64,000 nt of DNA from Bathynomus jamesi (GCA_023014485.1 JAJOZX010001737.1:453001-517000), one strand, 5' to 3'; shown: positions 44,326 through 55,650, numbered from the stretch's first letter. Program-made: numbers and translations. Notes: generated from the letters alone by a model not told the origin.

Positions 44326-45271
44326 CGTGTCCCAAAGAAATGTATACCCACTTTGTTCGATAATACCAGCTATGAGGTTAATAAATATATTACTTTTTAT
44401 ATGTTTTTTAAGAAAGAATTTTCTCCTGAATCTAAATATGTAATTATGTTTATTAAAAATTGAAAAACAAAAAAGTTACAGATGTTTAAATTATAATTAT
44501 TGTTTTCGAGACTTCATGTGCGATATTTTCTAATATTTTAACCGACTGTTTTGAGATACTTATGTTTAGTGTTGATATTGAAGCATAAATGTTGTAATTA
44601 TTAGTTAATTCAAAAAATTTACAAATTCCATGGTTAAATGACACTTTATCTAAGATGTTCGACGTCTTCCAGAACGTTGTTTTTGTAAGTTTTGCACAGT
44701 GCCGTTGGTTTCAAACTTATCTCGTATACGTGCAATTGTAATCCGCGTTGGTGGTTCCGTTTCAAATTCCCGTCTCCACTGTCTTTGGACTTCTTTTATG
44801 TTTTCTGATTTCAAGTACCACTTTAATACAAACTTACGTTGGTCGAATGTTAGTCTTAAGTTGGCCATTTTTAAGGGCAATTCTCACTTAGAGTAGAAAA
44901 GAACAAACGTTGCAGAGTTATAAGATGTTAGATAAGGTTAGAGCAAAACTGTAGTCTTGCCTAATTAGAACTCAACGAAATGGCTAGGCTAAGCTAGGCA
45001 CTAAACATAAGTATCTCAAAACAGTCGGTTAAAAGGCAGGCCAGGCCATAAAAAAAAATATTAGAAAATATCGCACATGAAGTCTCGAAAATAATAATTC
45101 TAATTTAAACATCTGTAACTTTTTTGTTCTTCAATTTTTAATAAAAATAATTACATATTTAGATTCAGGAGAAAATTCTTTATTAAAAAACATATAAAAA
45201 GTAATATATTTATTATCCTCATAGCTGGTATTATCGAACAAAGTGGGTATACATTTCTTTGGGACACGCTG
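44323..45271 (-). mobile_element. Mariner derivative with ~250-bp inverted repeats
   Basis: The left arm (44,323-44,580) begins CAGCGTGTCCCAAAGAAATG and the right arm (about 45,005-45,271) is its reverse complement with few differences. TA flanks both ends. Between the arms is only the N-terminal end of a mariner transposase, so this is a non-autonomous foldback derivative. Confidence 0.92.
44650..44880 (-). pseudogene. Mariner transposase N-terminal fragment
   Basis: The 76-codon frame reads MPLKMANLRLTFDQRKFVLK, EVQRQWRREFETEPPTRITI and ARIRDKFETNGTVQNLQKQR, the N-terminal helix-turn-helix of an insect-type mariner family. The coding stops at RSGRRRTS, where the linker to the second HTH would begin, and runs into the inverted repeat. 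No catalytic domain. Confidence 0.82.
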
Positions 45272-45515
45272 TATATATATAAGGGGTCACCTTTTTCATC
45301 GAACCAACAAAACCACAATTCCAAGGATAACTAAATCAAACAGAAATCGTATTAAACCTTTATCGTCCTTAATTTTTTAACTATTGTTCAAATTGAATTT
45401 ATAGAGATTACTCATACAACTTAAAAAAACAATCTCTCCTTTTAAAGACAATATTAAGGATTTAATACGATTTTGTAGAATTCCGCATTTCGGGGAAGGG
45501 AACGACTTAATTGGG

Positions 45516-46941
45516 CTACGGTTACCCCGCATGCGTTTTCGTACGATCAAATCTTCTGACGAATTCGGGCGTACCGATTCGCACGAACATGTGGTTACAC
45601 TTTATGTACACGATAAACAACAAGAACGTTGGCCATGCGTGATTCTGATGTTGTAAAAGAGTTTTATTTAATGGAAACCAATGTGTTACGATTCCCGTGT
45701 CTAGAAAAGCCTAAAAGAGAGTGAGTAAACCAGTTGAATTTAGAAAGAAACAATCATGGTAAATGTTATACTTTTTGAGGAATTATCGCAGCAACCTAGA
45801 AAATTCTTTGAGTATTTCGGAATGATGTCAGAAACTTTCTTATATTTTGGACAAACTTCGCCCTAGAATACAGAAATATTTGAATTTTAGGGAATGCATT
45901 AGCCCTTGTGAAAGGTTAACAGTAACACCGAGGTGAGTCAAACGCTTTTATCATTAATGAAATACAATGAAGCGTCAGAACTCCCATACACAAACGTGGC
46001 ACTACCATACGTTCTAGTAAGAGATGAAGATTAATAAGATGACGTCCTAGTTAATGAAGTCATATCCTAGAAGAGATTTAAATCATGATGAAGAAGTGTT
46101 CAACTACGGATTGTCCAGAGCTCGACGAGTTGTTGAATGTGCATTTGGCATTATGAGCGCAAAATGGCGAGTGTCGAAGACAGATATGCAAATTTCAGCT
46201 AAAAACGTTGATATAGTAGTCAAATGTGTTTACCTTTTGCATAATATCATCATAAACTTGGAAGGAATCAATGAAACTTCTATTCTCGAGACCCAGCTTT
46301 CAAAGAAGGCAAATTCGTTAGACTATTCTAGACGCTTCAATCGTGTTAACAGACACGCATACGATGTAAAAGATCCTCTCAAAACATATGTTAATAGTAT
46401 GTTAGATATCCGAAAATAGGAAAAAATGTCTAAAAATCTCTCATGCCGTAGAAAATTGAACTGGTTGTGTTACTATGAATATTATATGTTATAGTGTTTC
46501 TAATGTATACTAATAAATGTACAGTAATGCTTTTGCATTATATAACAACATACTTTGTTATAATTAACAACTTATTCGTACTATTCATTTCTTCAGCTAT
46601 TTCTATCCGCAGTCTCTTAACAATATCTCTATTTGTGCTTTTGATCCCACAATTCAAGTTTCTTGAACATGCGTAATTAATTTCTAACAGTCCATCTTGA
46701 CCTTCACGATATCAAATTGACACTGAAACCGAAAGTTCTGACGAACAAAACGAAATATCGTAGTTTGATCAGAAAACGCAAACGGATCTATTCGGATGAA
46801 GTCTGACGATCGTATAATAAGTACTGTAACCACTTCTATTCGATTGTACACGCTTGATCAGTTCGTACTAATTCTGATGAATGCGCTCGAATTCGTCAGA
46901 AGATTTGATCGTACGAAAAAGCACGCACTGTAACCGCAGCC
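45516..46941 (+). mobile_element. PIF/Harbinger element, decayed
   Basis: The ends are inverted repeats of about 50 bp: left GGCTACGGTTACCCCGCATG..., right on the other strand GGCTGCGGTTACAGTGCGTG..., both continuing into TTCGTACGATCAAATCTTCT. GG-N-GCGGTTACA termini are typical of Harbinger elements. The usual 3-bp duplication (TTA/TAA) is not clean here. Confidence 0.82.
45963..46419 (+). pseudogene. Harbinger transposase C-terminal part
   Basis: From about 45,963 the plus strand gives SELPYTNVALPYVLVRDED, the region of the second catalytic aspartate in DDE_Tnp_4 transposases, then a stop at about 46,032. The frame from 46,054 continues with FNYGLSRARRVVECAFGIMS and KWRVSKTDMQ, which contains the conserved final glutamate (RVVECAFG), and ends at a natural-looking stop. 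The N-terminal half including the first aspartate is not readable. Confidence 0.82.
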
Positions 46942-48127
46942 TTAGTCGGTGTTGGAAGTGTGGCCGAAAACGAACATATTTCAACGATGGTAGTGTGGCC
47001 GTAACAAATTTGATTAAATCGACTGACAGTTAATTAAATATCATTTTCACTTCAACTTTAATAAATTCACTATATGATCTCACTTAGTATCGCAGCAGAC
47101 TAGGTCTACGCAAACACTTTATAAATACATAAGTCACTGATGAAATCAAACAAGATGAAGTTCATAATTTTTACTATTACGTTCGCATCATAATTAGAGT
47201 GAATTACATTATATAAATATAATTAAACGGGACCTAGGGACTGGCTCAAAGTCTCCAAACCTAAGGGAAATGCATTTAATTTCTTCAAATTACTAAATAC
47301 ATGATGGAAGGCTCCTTTTCCCAAGGCTGATAATAAAAAATAATAAACTGACTGCGAATAATGAAATGAATCAACGAATTATGACCCATTAGTGCCCAGC
47401 GCCATTTTACCAATTTTGTTTTGGCTAACGCCAGACGATTTTATTCAGTCTCGGAAAAGACCTCTGGGTACTAATGGTTTAATCAAGTGCTGAATGAATA
47501 AGAATCGTCTTCATCTCCATTCAGTTTTATTTATTTCTTCCACTATGCGTAAACTTGGACTCAAGAAACATATTAAGTTTTATATTCTAAATTTTATAAT
47601 TAAATGAACTCGTTATAAACTGTTCATTCACCTAAATAAGCTTATTATTTTACTAATTATTATTACTTATATTTAAACTAATCAAGTTAGGATACAATGA
47701 TCTCGCGCGTGACATCAATATCACGCGTCCTGCGCCCAACGGAATATATCACCTTTCGGGTCTCGAGGTTTCGACTGATCGAAATTATTGGCGCCTTCAA
47801 AGGAAGCGTGAAGTCAATGGAAATAAAGGAGCGCAATTAGTTACACGACAATCGCATGATATGAGAGGGTGCCGCGCAGTCGCATAATAATAATAATAAT
47901 AATAATAATAGTCGCGTATTGAACTAAGGCGCAGTCACGTGACACTCCTTGAAGTGAGATCCAGTTATTCTACGCGAGGTGTGCTGATGAAGATGGAATG
48001 CGTGACGTAACGAACCCAATATAGTCAAATGTTTTCTAATTTTTTAACCAAATTTACACACGGCGGTTACAATTTATCACTAATAAAAATTCTCATTTTC
48101 ACACTCCCAAATAGTCCTGTTGTATTT
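46942..48127. other. Intergenic, no gene seen
   Basis: A (TAA)n run lies at 47,887-47,911. Positions 46,960-47,000 contain the TGTGGCCG-type motif related to that near 300-400. No supported gene. Confidence 0.4.
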
Positions 48128-48190
48128 ACTTATCCTTGGAATTGTGGTTTTGTTGGCTCTGTGAAAACGATAGTCACTTTTCTTGGGACG

Positions 48191-48596
48191 CAAATATATA
48201 TAGGTGTATGGGATGGCACTTTACTGGGGGGGGAGGGGCGGAAAAAATTTGCCCTGATTTCCTCATAAGCACTATGTGTAGCATAAAATAACAAAGGTTA
48301 GAGTATGAGTAACGTATATTAAAGCCTTTTTGATATAAAAAACATTACAATTTACAAATATGAGAAAAAATTTGGCTCCAACATTTCTAAATGACAAGCA
48401 AAACTACGGCATTCCAGTTGGTATAGAATTCAGTAAGTCCTCAACTTACGTTTTAATTATTAACTACAAGTATAGTAGCAAGTAATTAATTCGCCTCAAG
48501 AAGTAAAAAACCAAACAAAGGAATGTCAGGAAAAATCTGCCCTGAAAATTTCAGTATTTGCCCTGAAAATGCTCACTTCCGTAGTCCTCATACACA
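48191..48596. other. Intergenic, nothing recognised
   Basis: AT-rich sequence with one GGGGGGGAGGGGCGG stretch near 48,225. No features. Confidence 0.4.
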
Positions 48597-48599
48597 CAT

Positions 48600-48650
<51 letters not shown>

Positions 48651-48651
48651 C
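48597..48651. repeat. (CA)n(TA)n microsatellite
   Basis: CA repeats followed by TA repeats. Confidence 0.95.
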
Positions 48652-48889
48652 ACCTTGGTTACCCTTGGTTTTGCTTCCGCATGAATTGTTCATTCTGATA
48701 AAGGTCGGATCTTTTCGGTTTGGTGAACTGTTACAGATTTTTACGAAACTTAGCAACTCAGTTTGCTAAATCTAACCTAAATAAACTTAACCTAACCTAG
48801 CATCTATTAGATAGCAAACTAAATGATTTGCTAAGTTTCCTAAAAATTGTAGCAGTCTGCCAAACCGAAAAACCCCGAATACTCTACCT

Positions 48890-49018
48890 TAGACAAACAG
48901 CTTAGCGTAGAATCCGAACCACGACCCACCACGGGTGGTCAGAAATCACAAAGTCCTCGCCCGGACTCGATCTCACGACCTCCCGATCAGCAGTCTAGAG
49001 TCTCAATATATATGCTAG
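48890..49018 (-). repeat. tRNA-type SINE copy
   Basis: Minus strand: GGAGCCTAGCCTAGCATATA (A-box region, disturbed by a TA insertion), CTGATCGGGAGGTCGTGAGA with TCGAGTCCGGGC (B-box region), then the shared tail GTGGTTCGGATTCTACGC, AAGCTGTTTGTC. It uses a tail like that of the 5S-headed family. Confidence 0.6.
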
Positions 49019-49329
49019 GCTAGGCTCCATAAGCGAATACCTCACTATTTAATGAATGACAGAAAACACCCTGTTGTGACGGCAAATTTGTGTGCCCAAA
49101 TCTCTTACTAAAATAGGAACAAAAATTTTAGTTTTCAGATTTTTTTTAAATCTCAAAAAAAGTAGTTTAGATTATTGTTATTGAAGAATATGAATAGGTT
49201 TCTTGCTTTAATTTCCAATACAGTGTTAAAAAAAATTAAAATGTCTCAAATTGTTTACAAACAAACACTTTATTTCAGATTCAACAGATACAAACATTAT
49301 ACGAGTGGTCCATAGAAGATTTAGAGATA

Positions 49330-50740
49330 GTTGTCTGGAGCACTGACTAAGTAGGCCAGTGAATTACTGCATAATGAACATACAATTGCCTACGCCAATG
49401 CTTCCAGATTTGAGATTTATAAAATATATCGGAGACCAGTCCACTAACCATGGCTTCTATTATCTTATTGATTGACTCACCAAGCCTAGTGATAAATCTG
49501 AATACAAAATTGCGAATGACACTGGCACAGTTAGGCACCTTATTACTACAAACAGTATACTGGCACTAGAAGGAGCACCACTTATATATCTTAGAGTTTG
49601 TAATAAACTCCTAAAAATATTATTACATGCAACATATAATTTTCTCACATTATACATCCTGTACTTCCACCACAAATAAGCTGTATACATTGGAGTAAAA
49701 AAAGTTTTGAACAAAATCAATTTAACATCTAATGTACAAATATGAAATTTTCTAACCAAAGTATTTCCCTGAGCTTATAATTTTCTACATTGCCCTAGGC
49801 CTAGAATATCACAGTCATCTGAAAGACTATCAGTTAGTATGTGGCCAAGGTACTTAGTCTGGGTCACTTCTGACAGCACCATACCATTCAATTGAAATTC
49901 AGGAAATTTTATATATTTGTAGGCCTTGGTCCTCATAATCATAACGACTTTTAGCAGGATTATATTTTATGTCGTTATCCCTCCCATACTTTTCACACAC
50001 CTTCAAAGTGTGCTGAGCCCTCTTGCAGATGGAGAAATAAGAACTAGATCATCTGCATACATCAGATGATTAACAATCATTGTACCAACATAGCAGCCTA
50101 TTTTACAGGTGTTCAGCACAACAGACAGATTATCCATATAAACATTGAATAAGTAGGGGGATAATATCCCTCCCTGCCTGACATATTGGTCACAGAGAAT
50201 GGCTCTGAATTAACCCCATTCTATTTTACAATCATTGTCTGGTGATTATACCAGAATATTAATATACGGACCAAGTAACCAAGTACATTACGACTTGCAA
50301 GTTTCATGAATAATTTGTCATGATTAACACGACATGCCTTAGAGGCATCCAGGAAACACAAAAATACATTAGCATCTACAGTTTGGTATTTACAGACTAT
50401 TTTTTTCAAGACATACACACACATATCAGTACTGTGTTTCTTTTTAAACCAAATTGGTTATCACTAGTATACAGGTAACATTCAAGTCTATTAATGAGTA
50501 TATATTCAAACACCTTAGACGTAATACTGTTGATTTTACCCTTTTTATCTTTTTGTACTGGCGCCAAAACAACGGATAACATTGTATCCGGCAAAACACC
50601 ATGTATCAGTAAACCTGTAAAGCACAAAGCTAACAGAGGCACTAATCTGTCACGACTAAATTTCAGATGCTCAGCAGAAATACCATCAATACCACATGAT
50701 TTGTTACAATGTAAACATTCGTTCGATTTTAATTTTGTTT
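49330..50740 (-). mobile_element. LINE, 5'-truncated (minus strand)
   Basis: Non-LTR RT blocks run on the minus strand from about 50,720 to 49,340 in several frames. The 5' end stops near 50,740 inside the RT fingers, next to the dispersed repeat. It is a different LINE family from the one at 26.3-27.6 kb. Confidence 0.85.
49347..50720 (-). pseudogene. LINE reverse transcriptase, broken
   Basis: Blocks in order: CNKSCGIDGISAEHLKF (about 50,715-50,660), VLAPVQKDKKGKINSITSKV and FEYILINRL, SDNQFGLKRN, then in another frame DLCVYVL-type CVYVLKKIVCKYQTVDANVF, FLDASKACRVNHDKL (palm; first catalytic aspartate), IVNHLMYADDLVLISPS with the YADD motif near 50,070, GMVLSEVTQTKYLGHILTDS, and a C-terminal segment VRKFHICTLDVKLILFKTFF. 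At least four frame breaks. The clade is not determined. Confidence 0.82.
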
Positions 50741-51099
50741 TCTCATGGTATTTGGATCACCCAAGTCAGTCTGGGGGTAGAGATTTATGGTAGGGTCTTG
50801 AGATCCGTCTCTATGTTCGAGAGAAAGGGAAAACAAACTGCCCAGGCTCAGATGTAATGTGGTTTGTTTTTTTGTTTCGTATTTTGACTTTCTGAAACTG
50901 ACTTCGAACCCACTTGTTAAAATGAACCACAAGGTCCGTCACAAATTTGAGAAAAACAAGTGGCTTCGAAAAAAAGACAAGTTGATTTTTAAGGAAAAGG
51001 AACTTTCTTTTGAAGGGAATGACAAGGTCCAATAAAAGGACAATGATTCTCGTAACACCCAGTGAGGAAAAAAGGAAACTCTTCTTCTATGTATGGATA

Positions 51100-52070
51100 A
51101 AAACTTTTGTAGGAAAGATATGGAATGAAAATGTTTTTGATAGGTCATTCAGGGTACTGTAAGGCGTTCTTATGGTATTAAGGTATAACTTAGATTTCTA
51201 AGTTAGTTGTAGTTCCGTCCTCAAAAGTTAAAGTGGCTTTAAAAACGAAATCTTTGAAATCTGTGGCATGATGGGAAATTTCTAAATTGATTGAAAATTG
51301 TCTCACGTTGTTCAAAAATCTGAATTTCCTCTATTTTACGAGGACTCGGTTGTAAGAGCTTAATTAATGTTAGTCGAGAAAGAAAAGAACTTTGTGAAAT
51401 TTCTTTAAATTTAATTATTGTTCACATATCAATTTTTCGCGAAATATTGTTTCCTCAGGGGGAGAGTAAATATCTTGTGGTGATCTCGTTTCCTGATAAA
51501 ACCGGTGGAGTTAGTGCGTGACCATTTGAAGCCTTTGCAAAAATTAACTTCATTTAATTGACGGACTTTTTCCTTGAAAACTCTGCGGAACTCGCGCAGA
51601 ACGTTTGAGCGTAAATTTCCCAAAATTTTTTGTAACAAGGTTGAATTTAGTGCTATTTCTAGAGTTACACACAAAAAAAAAAAATCCCTCTCTATAAATC
51701 CTTTTTGAGACTTGAATAATTGCAAACATTTTCTTTAAATTAAAAATTTGGGGCTTTTTTTGGAACAAAATTTATAATCGTACAGATGTATCATAGATTT
51801 CTTTTAAATTTATGTCCTATTTTGAGGGAAACCAAATAAACTTTAGAGGAGGAAGTGTGTTGTTTCTATGCTACCTTGCAATAGGCATCTCTTGTAAGCT
51901 GAGGGTAAACAAACATCGAAAGTCGAAATTTAAAGTGGGCTTCAAGTAAGCCGAGAAAGTTGCGTGTATAAAATTGCAAGGCCATCCGAATGGATAGGCA
52001 GAGTCATCCTGAAAAAGCGAATCCGCGCGCGCAATAAGCGCAACTGAAAAAAGGAGTTGCACCACAATCC
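51100..52070 (+). repeat. Unclassified dispersed repeat, copy 2
   Basis: Same block order as 19,900-21,390: ATGAAAATGTTTTTGATAGG, CTCTGCGGAACTCGCGCAGA, GCTACCTTGCAATAGGCATC, GGCTTCAAGTAAGCCGAGAA and GCGAATCCGCGCGCGC. The nested MITE of copy 1 is absent here. Similarity may begin upstream around 50,850. Confidence 0.6.
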
Positions 52071-52072
52071 TT

Positions 52073-52609
52073 CTAGCCCGATTAGGATTGGTTAATTAGT
52101 TTTTTTAGCTAAAAAGATTTTTAAAAAAGTAGATACCGGTACCTCACTTATGCAGAGATGCGCACGTGTGTGTGTGTGTGTGTGTGAGATGTGTAGCACA
52201 GAGTTCTGATAAGTCCATATTCCCATTCTGACAGTGTAATGCAGTGTTTTACAGAATTATTCCGATATTTACTCTAAACAGAAATGTAGCTGTTTTTTTC
52301 TGTTATTTGGTGATAAAAATGTATTTTTCAACCTTATTCGATAATACACTAATCACAAAAAATGCTTTTCACCAAATATTTTAGGAAACATTTTTTTTTA
52401 TTTAAAATTAAATTGATTCAGAAACTGAGCGAATTTGGGGGGGGGGGGGAGAAAGGGGGGGTTCGATTTCATGCCAAACCACTAAATTCAAGAGTAATTA
52501 CAGTTCCAACACACACACACACACACGTGCGCATATCTGCATGTAAGGTATCGACTTTTATTAAAGCCTTTCAGCTAAAAACCTAATTAACTAAACCTAA
52601 TGGGGCTCG
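52073..52609. mobile_element. Foldback element with (GT)n in its arms
   Basis: Left arm 52,073-52,185 and right arm 52,505-52,609 are reverse complements with moderate divergence (TTAATTAG, AGCTAAAA, TCGATACC/AGATACCGG, ATGCAGAKATGCGCACGTG). Each arm ends inward in (GT)n or (AC)n. The 320-bp centre is unrelated AT-rich sequence with a G run at 52,437-52,450. Confidence 0.7.
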
Positions 52610-53154
52610 AAGGGTGTATTTTGTCAATTCATTAAATAGCGAGGTACTCGGTTACGCAGCCTAGCATAGCTTAGCCTAACCTAACCTAACCTACATATTT
52701 TTTTTCCAACAATAAACATATTTCTATATTTTCTATAAGAACTATTTTAATGTTCGAAATACCAAAAGCGTTACCTCGCAAAAAAAAATTCCACTGCATC
52801 TATTAACTACCACACACTTAACTTCACTTATGTTCAAATCCCTACACATGAGCGCGCGCGCACGCACACACAAAAAGTATATACACGATTTGTATGAAAC
52901 AAATAGAATGGAGATTGTTTTGAAAAGGTTCACATAAAATTAACATATTTTAGCATTAGAGTGTAAACAGGAAGTAAAAGGTTATGACATGACTGCAAAA
53001 TGGTAAATGTAATATTGCCTTCCACTCAAAAAAATGATCATTAAGAAATAAACTGGAAATAATGAGAAATAAACCTATTAGCTACAGCCAATAAAATTAA
53101 CATAAATTTGTAAAAGTAAATTTAAACAAAACACACACACACATACACAGTATA

Positions 53155-53161
<7 letters not shown>
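52610..53161. other. Intergenic; short TTAGG-type run
   Basis: At 52,670-52,693 the plus strand reads AGCCTAACCTAACCTAACCT, about three to four TTAGG units on the minus strand. Otherwise AT-rich with CG/CA repeats at 52,850-52,870. No gene seen. Confidence 0.5.

Positions 53162-53204
<43 letters not shown>
53162..53204. repeat. (TA)n microsatellite
   Basis: Pure TA run abutting the 3' end of a Penelope A copy. Confidence 0.95.
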
Positions 53205-53208
<4 letters not shown>

Positions 53209-53889
53209 AATTTCACAATTAAACACGTGAAATGAATGAATGATGCAATCCACAAGGAAAAAGAAAAATGATTCCAAGGCTTTCGTGTATTCAGAAGTAC
53301 ACCTCGTCAGGGAACGAAGAGAGAAGGCGAGATGACAAAAATATATACATATGTACAACGGGACAGAAAAATAAAAAGATTAGCGCATGATTAACGAGAG
53401 TTGATTAAAGGTAAAAAGGTATTTTAACAGGATATTGTCAACTTTATATTCCCGCACTGTTATTGAAATATTTTTAAAAAGGATAAATGCACATTCTAGA
53501 ATATTCCTTTCAATTATATCTGTGTTTTTAACGAGCGCTTTAAAACCATCCCACTTGATACTATGATTACAGCTATACATATGGTTAAACAATACATTAG
53601 AATTATTTGATGTTCTACACGCATATTTATGCTGTTTTACCCTAATATCTAACGTTTTTCCGTTTGGCCTATATATTCTGAGTTACGTTGTGTACATCCG
53701 ATCGAATACACAGAGCCAAACCGCATTATCCGGGCTATTCTTTATTAGGCTTGATTTAACAATATTATTATACTTAACGACTAAGTTGATACCAATTGCT
53801 TTAAGTAAAGTCGGAAGATATTGAAAATTAACATGGTAAGGTAGGCTTAGGATATTTTTACACTCAAATTCCTTTACAGTTACACTATT
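53205..53889 (-). mobile_element. Penelope A 3' end, left arm of inverted pair
   Basis: Minus-strand copy of the C-terminal coding and 3' region of family A, about 680 bp, starting within the linker ahead of the GIY-YIG module. It joins head-to-head with a plus-strand copy. The readable frame 53,592-53,380 gives FNHMYSCNHSIKWDGFKALV and IIERNILECAF; the GIY-YIG block itself is frame-shifted. Confidence 0.88.
53281..53310 (-). ncRNA. Hammerhead ribozyme core, left arm
   Basis: Minus strand: CTGACGAG, helix GTGTA/TACAC-type (GTGTACTTCTGAATACAC), GAAA. Same consensus core as at 23,787-23,816. Confidence 0.72.
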
Positions 53890-54517
53890 AAAATATCCTA
53901 AGCCTACCTTACCATGTTAATTTTCAATATCTTCCGACTTTACTTAAAGCAATTGGCATCAATGTAGGCTTTAAGTATAATAATACTGTTAAATCACGCC
54001 TAATAAAGAATAGCCTGGATAATGCGGTTTGGCTCTGTGTATTCGATCGGATGGACAATATTGTACACAATGTAACTCAGAATATTAGGCCAAACCGAAA
54101 AAACGTTAGATAGTGTAAAACAACATAAATATGCGTGTAGAACAGCAAATAATTATAATGCATTGCTTAACCATATGTATAGCGGTAATCATAGTATCAA
54201 GTGGGATGGTTTTAAAGCGCTCGTTAAAAAACAGATATTATTGAAAGGAATATTCTAGAATGTGCATTTATCCATTTTCCAAATAATTTCAATAACAGTG
54301 CGGGAATGTATAAAATTGACAATATCCTGTTAATTAAAATACCTTTTTACCTTTAATCAACTCTCGTTAATCGTGCGCTAATCTTTTTATTTTTCTGTCC
54401 CGTTGTACATACGTACATATTTTCGTCATCTCGCCTTTTCCCTTCATTCCCTGACGAGGTGTACTTCTGAATACACGAAAGACCTTGGAATCATTTTTGT
54501 TTTTCCTTGTGAGTTTG

Positions 54518-54521
<4 letters not shown>
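53890..54521 (+). mobile_element. Penelope A 3' end, right arm of inverted pair
   Basis: Plus-strand copy of the same region, starting AAATATCCTAAGCCTACCTT, the mirror image of the left arm's inner end. The two arms are separated by only about 28 bp. It differs from the left arm by scattered changes and small indels, and lacks the last ~35 bp of the left arm's 3' end. No continuous reading frame remains. Confidence 0.88.
54451..54480 (+). ncRNA. Hammerhead ribozyme core, right arm
   Basis: CTGACGAG, helix GTGTA-CTTCTGAA-TACAC, GAAA on the plus strand: complete consensus core. Confidence 0.75.

Positions 54522-54561
<40 letters not shown>
54522..54561. repeat. (AT)n microsatellite
   Basis: Pure AT run abutting the 3' end of the right Penelope A arm. 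Confidence 0.95.
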
Positions 54562-54564
<3 letters not shown>

Positions 54565-54754
54565 TGTTAATTTTCAGGTACTGTTCCCATTTTAGAAGTT
54601 TTTCTCGATTTGATTGTAATGTGTCGATGGAGACAGTTTCGTCTCTTTTCTTTTCTCTCTCTTTATCTTTTTTTTTTGTCTTTCTCTTCATTTCTCCTTA
54701 CTTTCTATTTTTTTCCCAGACATATTTTCTTCTTTCTCTTTTGCCCTTTATATA

Positions 54755-55111
54755 CAGGGTGTCCCATAAGTCCGGTCTCGTATGAAAATTTATTTTATTT
54801 TAAATTTACAAAATTAATACATTAGAATTAAAACAAATGTTCAAATTGAGGTCTCGTTTTGGGACCTTTTTTGTCGCGGGTAGAATAACGCGCAATGGCA
54901 AATATGGAAGTGAATTACACTCGTGAGGAAAAGGTGGAGGCCTTTTCCTCACGAGTCTAATTCACTTCCATATTCGCCATTACCCGCAATAAATATAAAG
55001 GTCCCAAAACAAGACTTCAGTTTGAACATTTGTTTTAGTTCTAATGAATTATTTTTGTAAATTTAATTTAAAATAAATTTTCCTACGGGACCGGACTAAT
55101 GAGGCACCCTG
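54755..55111. mobile_element. Mariner-type foldback MITE, 357 bp
   Basis: It starts CAGGGTGTCCCATAAGTCCG and ends in the near reverse complement; the arms of about 160 bp pair almost to the centre. TA flanks both sides. The inner part of the arms contains ATGGAAGTGAATTACACTCG, which translates as MEVNYTREEKVEAF, the start of a mariner transposase. Confidence 0.9.
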
Positions 55112-55130
55112 TATTTATTCATTCACTTTA

Positions 55131-55133
<3 letters not shown>

Positions 55134-55188
<55 letters not shown>
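55134..55188. repeat. (GA)n microsatellite
   Basis: About 27 GA units. Confidence 0.95.
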
Positions 55189-55189
<1 letters not shown>

Positions 55190-55650
55190 AAATATGATTT
55201 TTGCGTTTATTTTAAAACGAGTTTGGTCGTTCCCTTCCCTTTGAATTCCTCTTTCTGAGACTTTCCACTTTCTCTGTCAGTTGCTTCCCCAAAAGACAAA
55301 AACGGGACATTCACGGCCTTTCTTCCCTTTTAAACGGAGGAAGAACATTTTGGTCGTGAACGAAAATTTCTGACAGTCGTCGTTTGTATAGTTTCGAAAT
55401 ATGCTTCACGCCATTTTAAAATCGATTTCTTCTTCCGAATGATATACAATTTGATCATCCGTGTGGGTATGTTCTTGGCTACCTTACGAAACCGCGACAC
55501 TATTTAAGTTACGCAACGGACCTCATCGCAACACGAACGTGCGAGTAATGACATTACCGGTAGTGACATTTTTTACTATAGTCATTAAATACCATGAAAA
55601 AAGGATATAATGAAGAGGGGGTTTTCTGTCGAGGAGGAGGAGGAGGAGGA
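55189..55650. other. Intergenic, no gene seen
   Basis: No recognised feature; a (GGA)n run at 55,632-55,651 abuts the following SINE. Confidence 0.4.

Larger units (their letters stand above)
45283..48190. mobile_element. Possible 2.9-kb element with ~50-bp inverted repeats
   Basis: A segment at 45,283-45,340 (GGTCACC ... ACAAAACCACAATTCCAAGG) recurs as reverse complement at about 48,128-48,185 (CCTTGGAATTGTGGTTTTGT ... GTCAC). TA-rich tracts flank both outer sides. The interior holds a Harbinger remnant and no other transposase, so this may be an old non-autonomous element into which Harbinger inserted. No duplication is provable. Confidence 0.45.
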
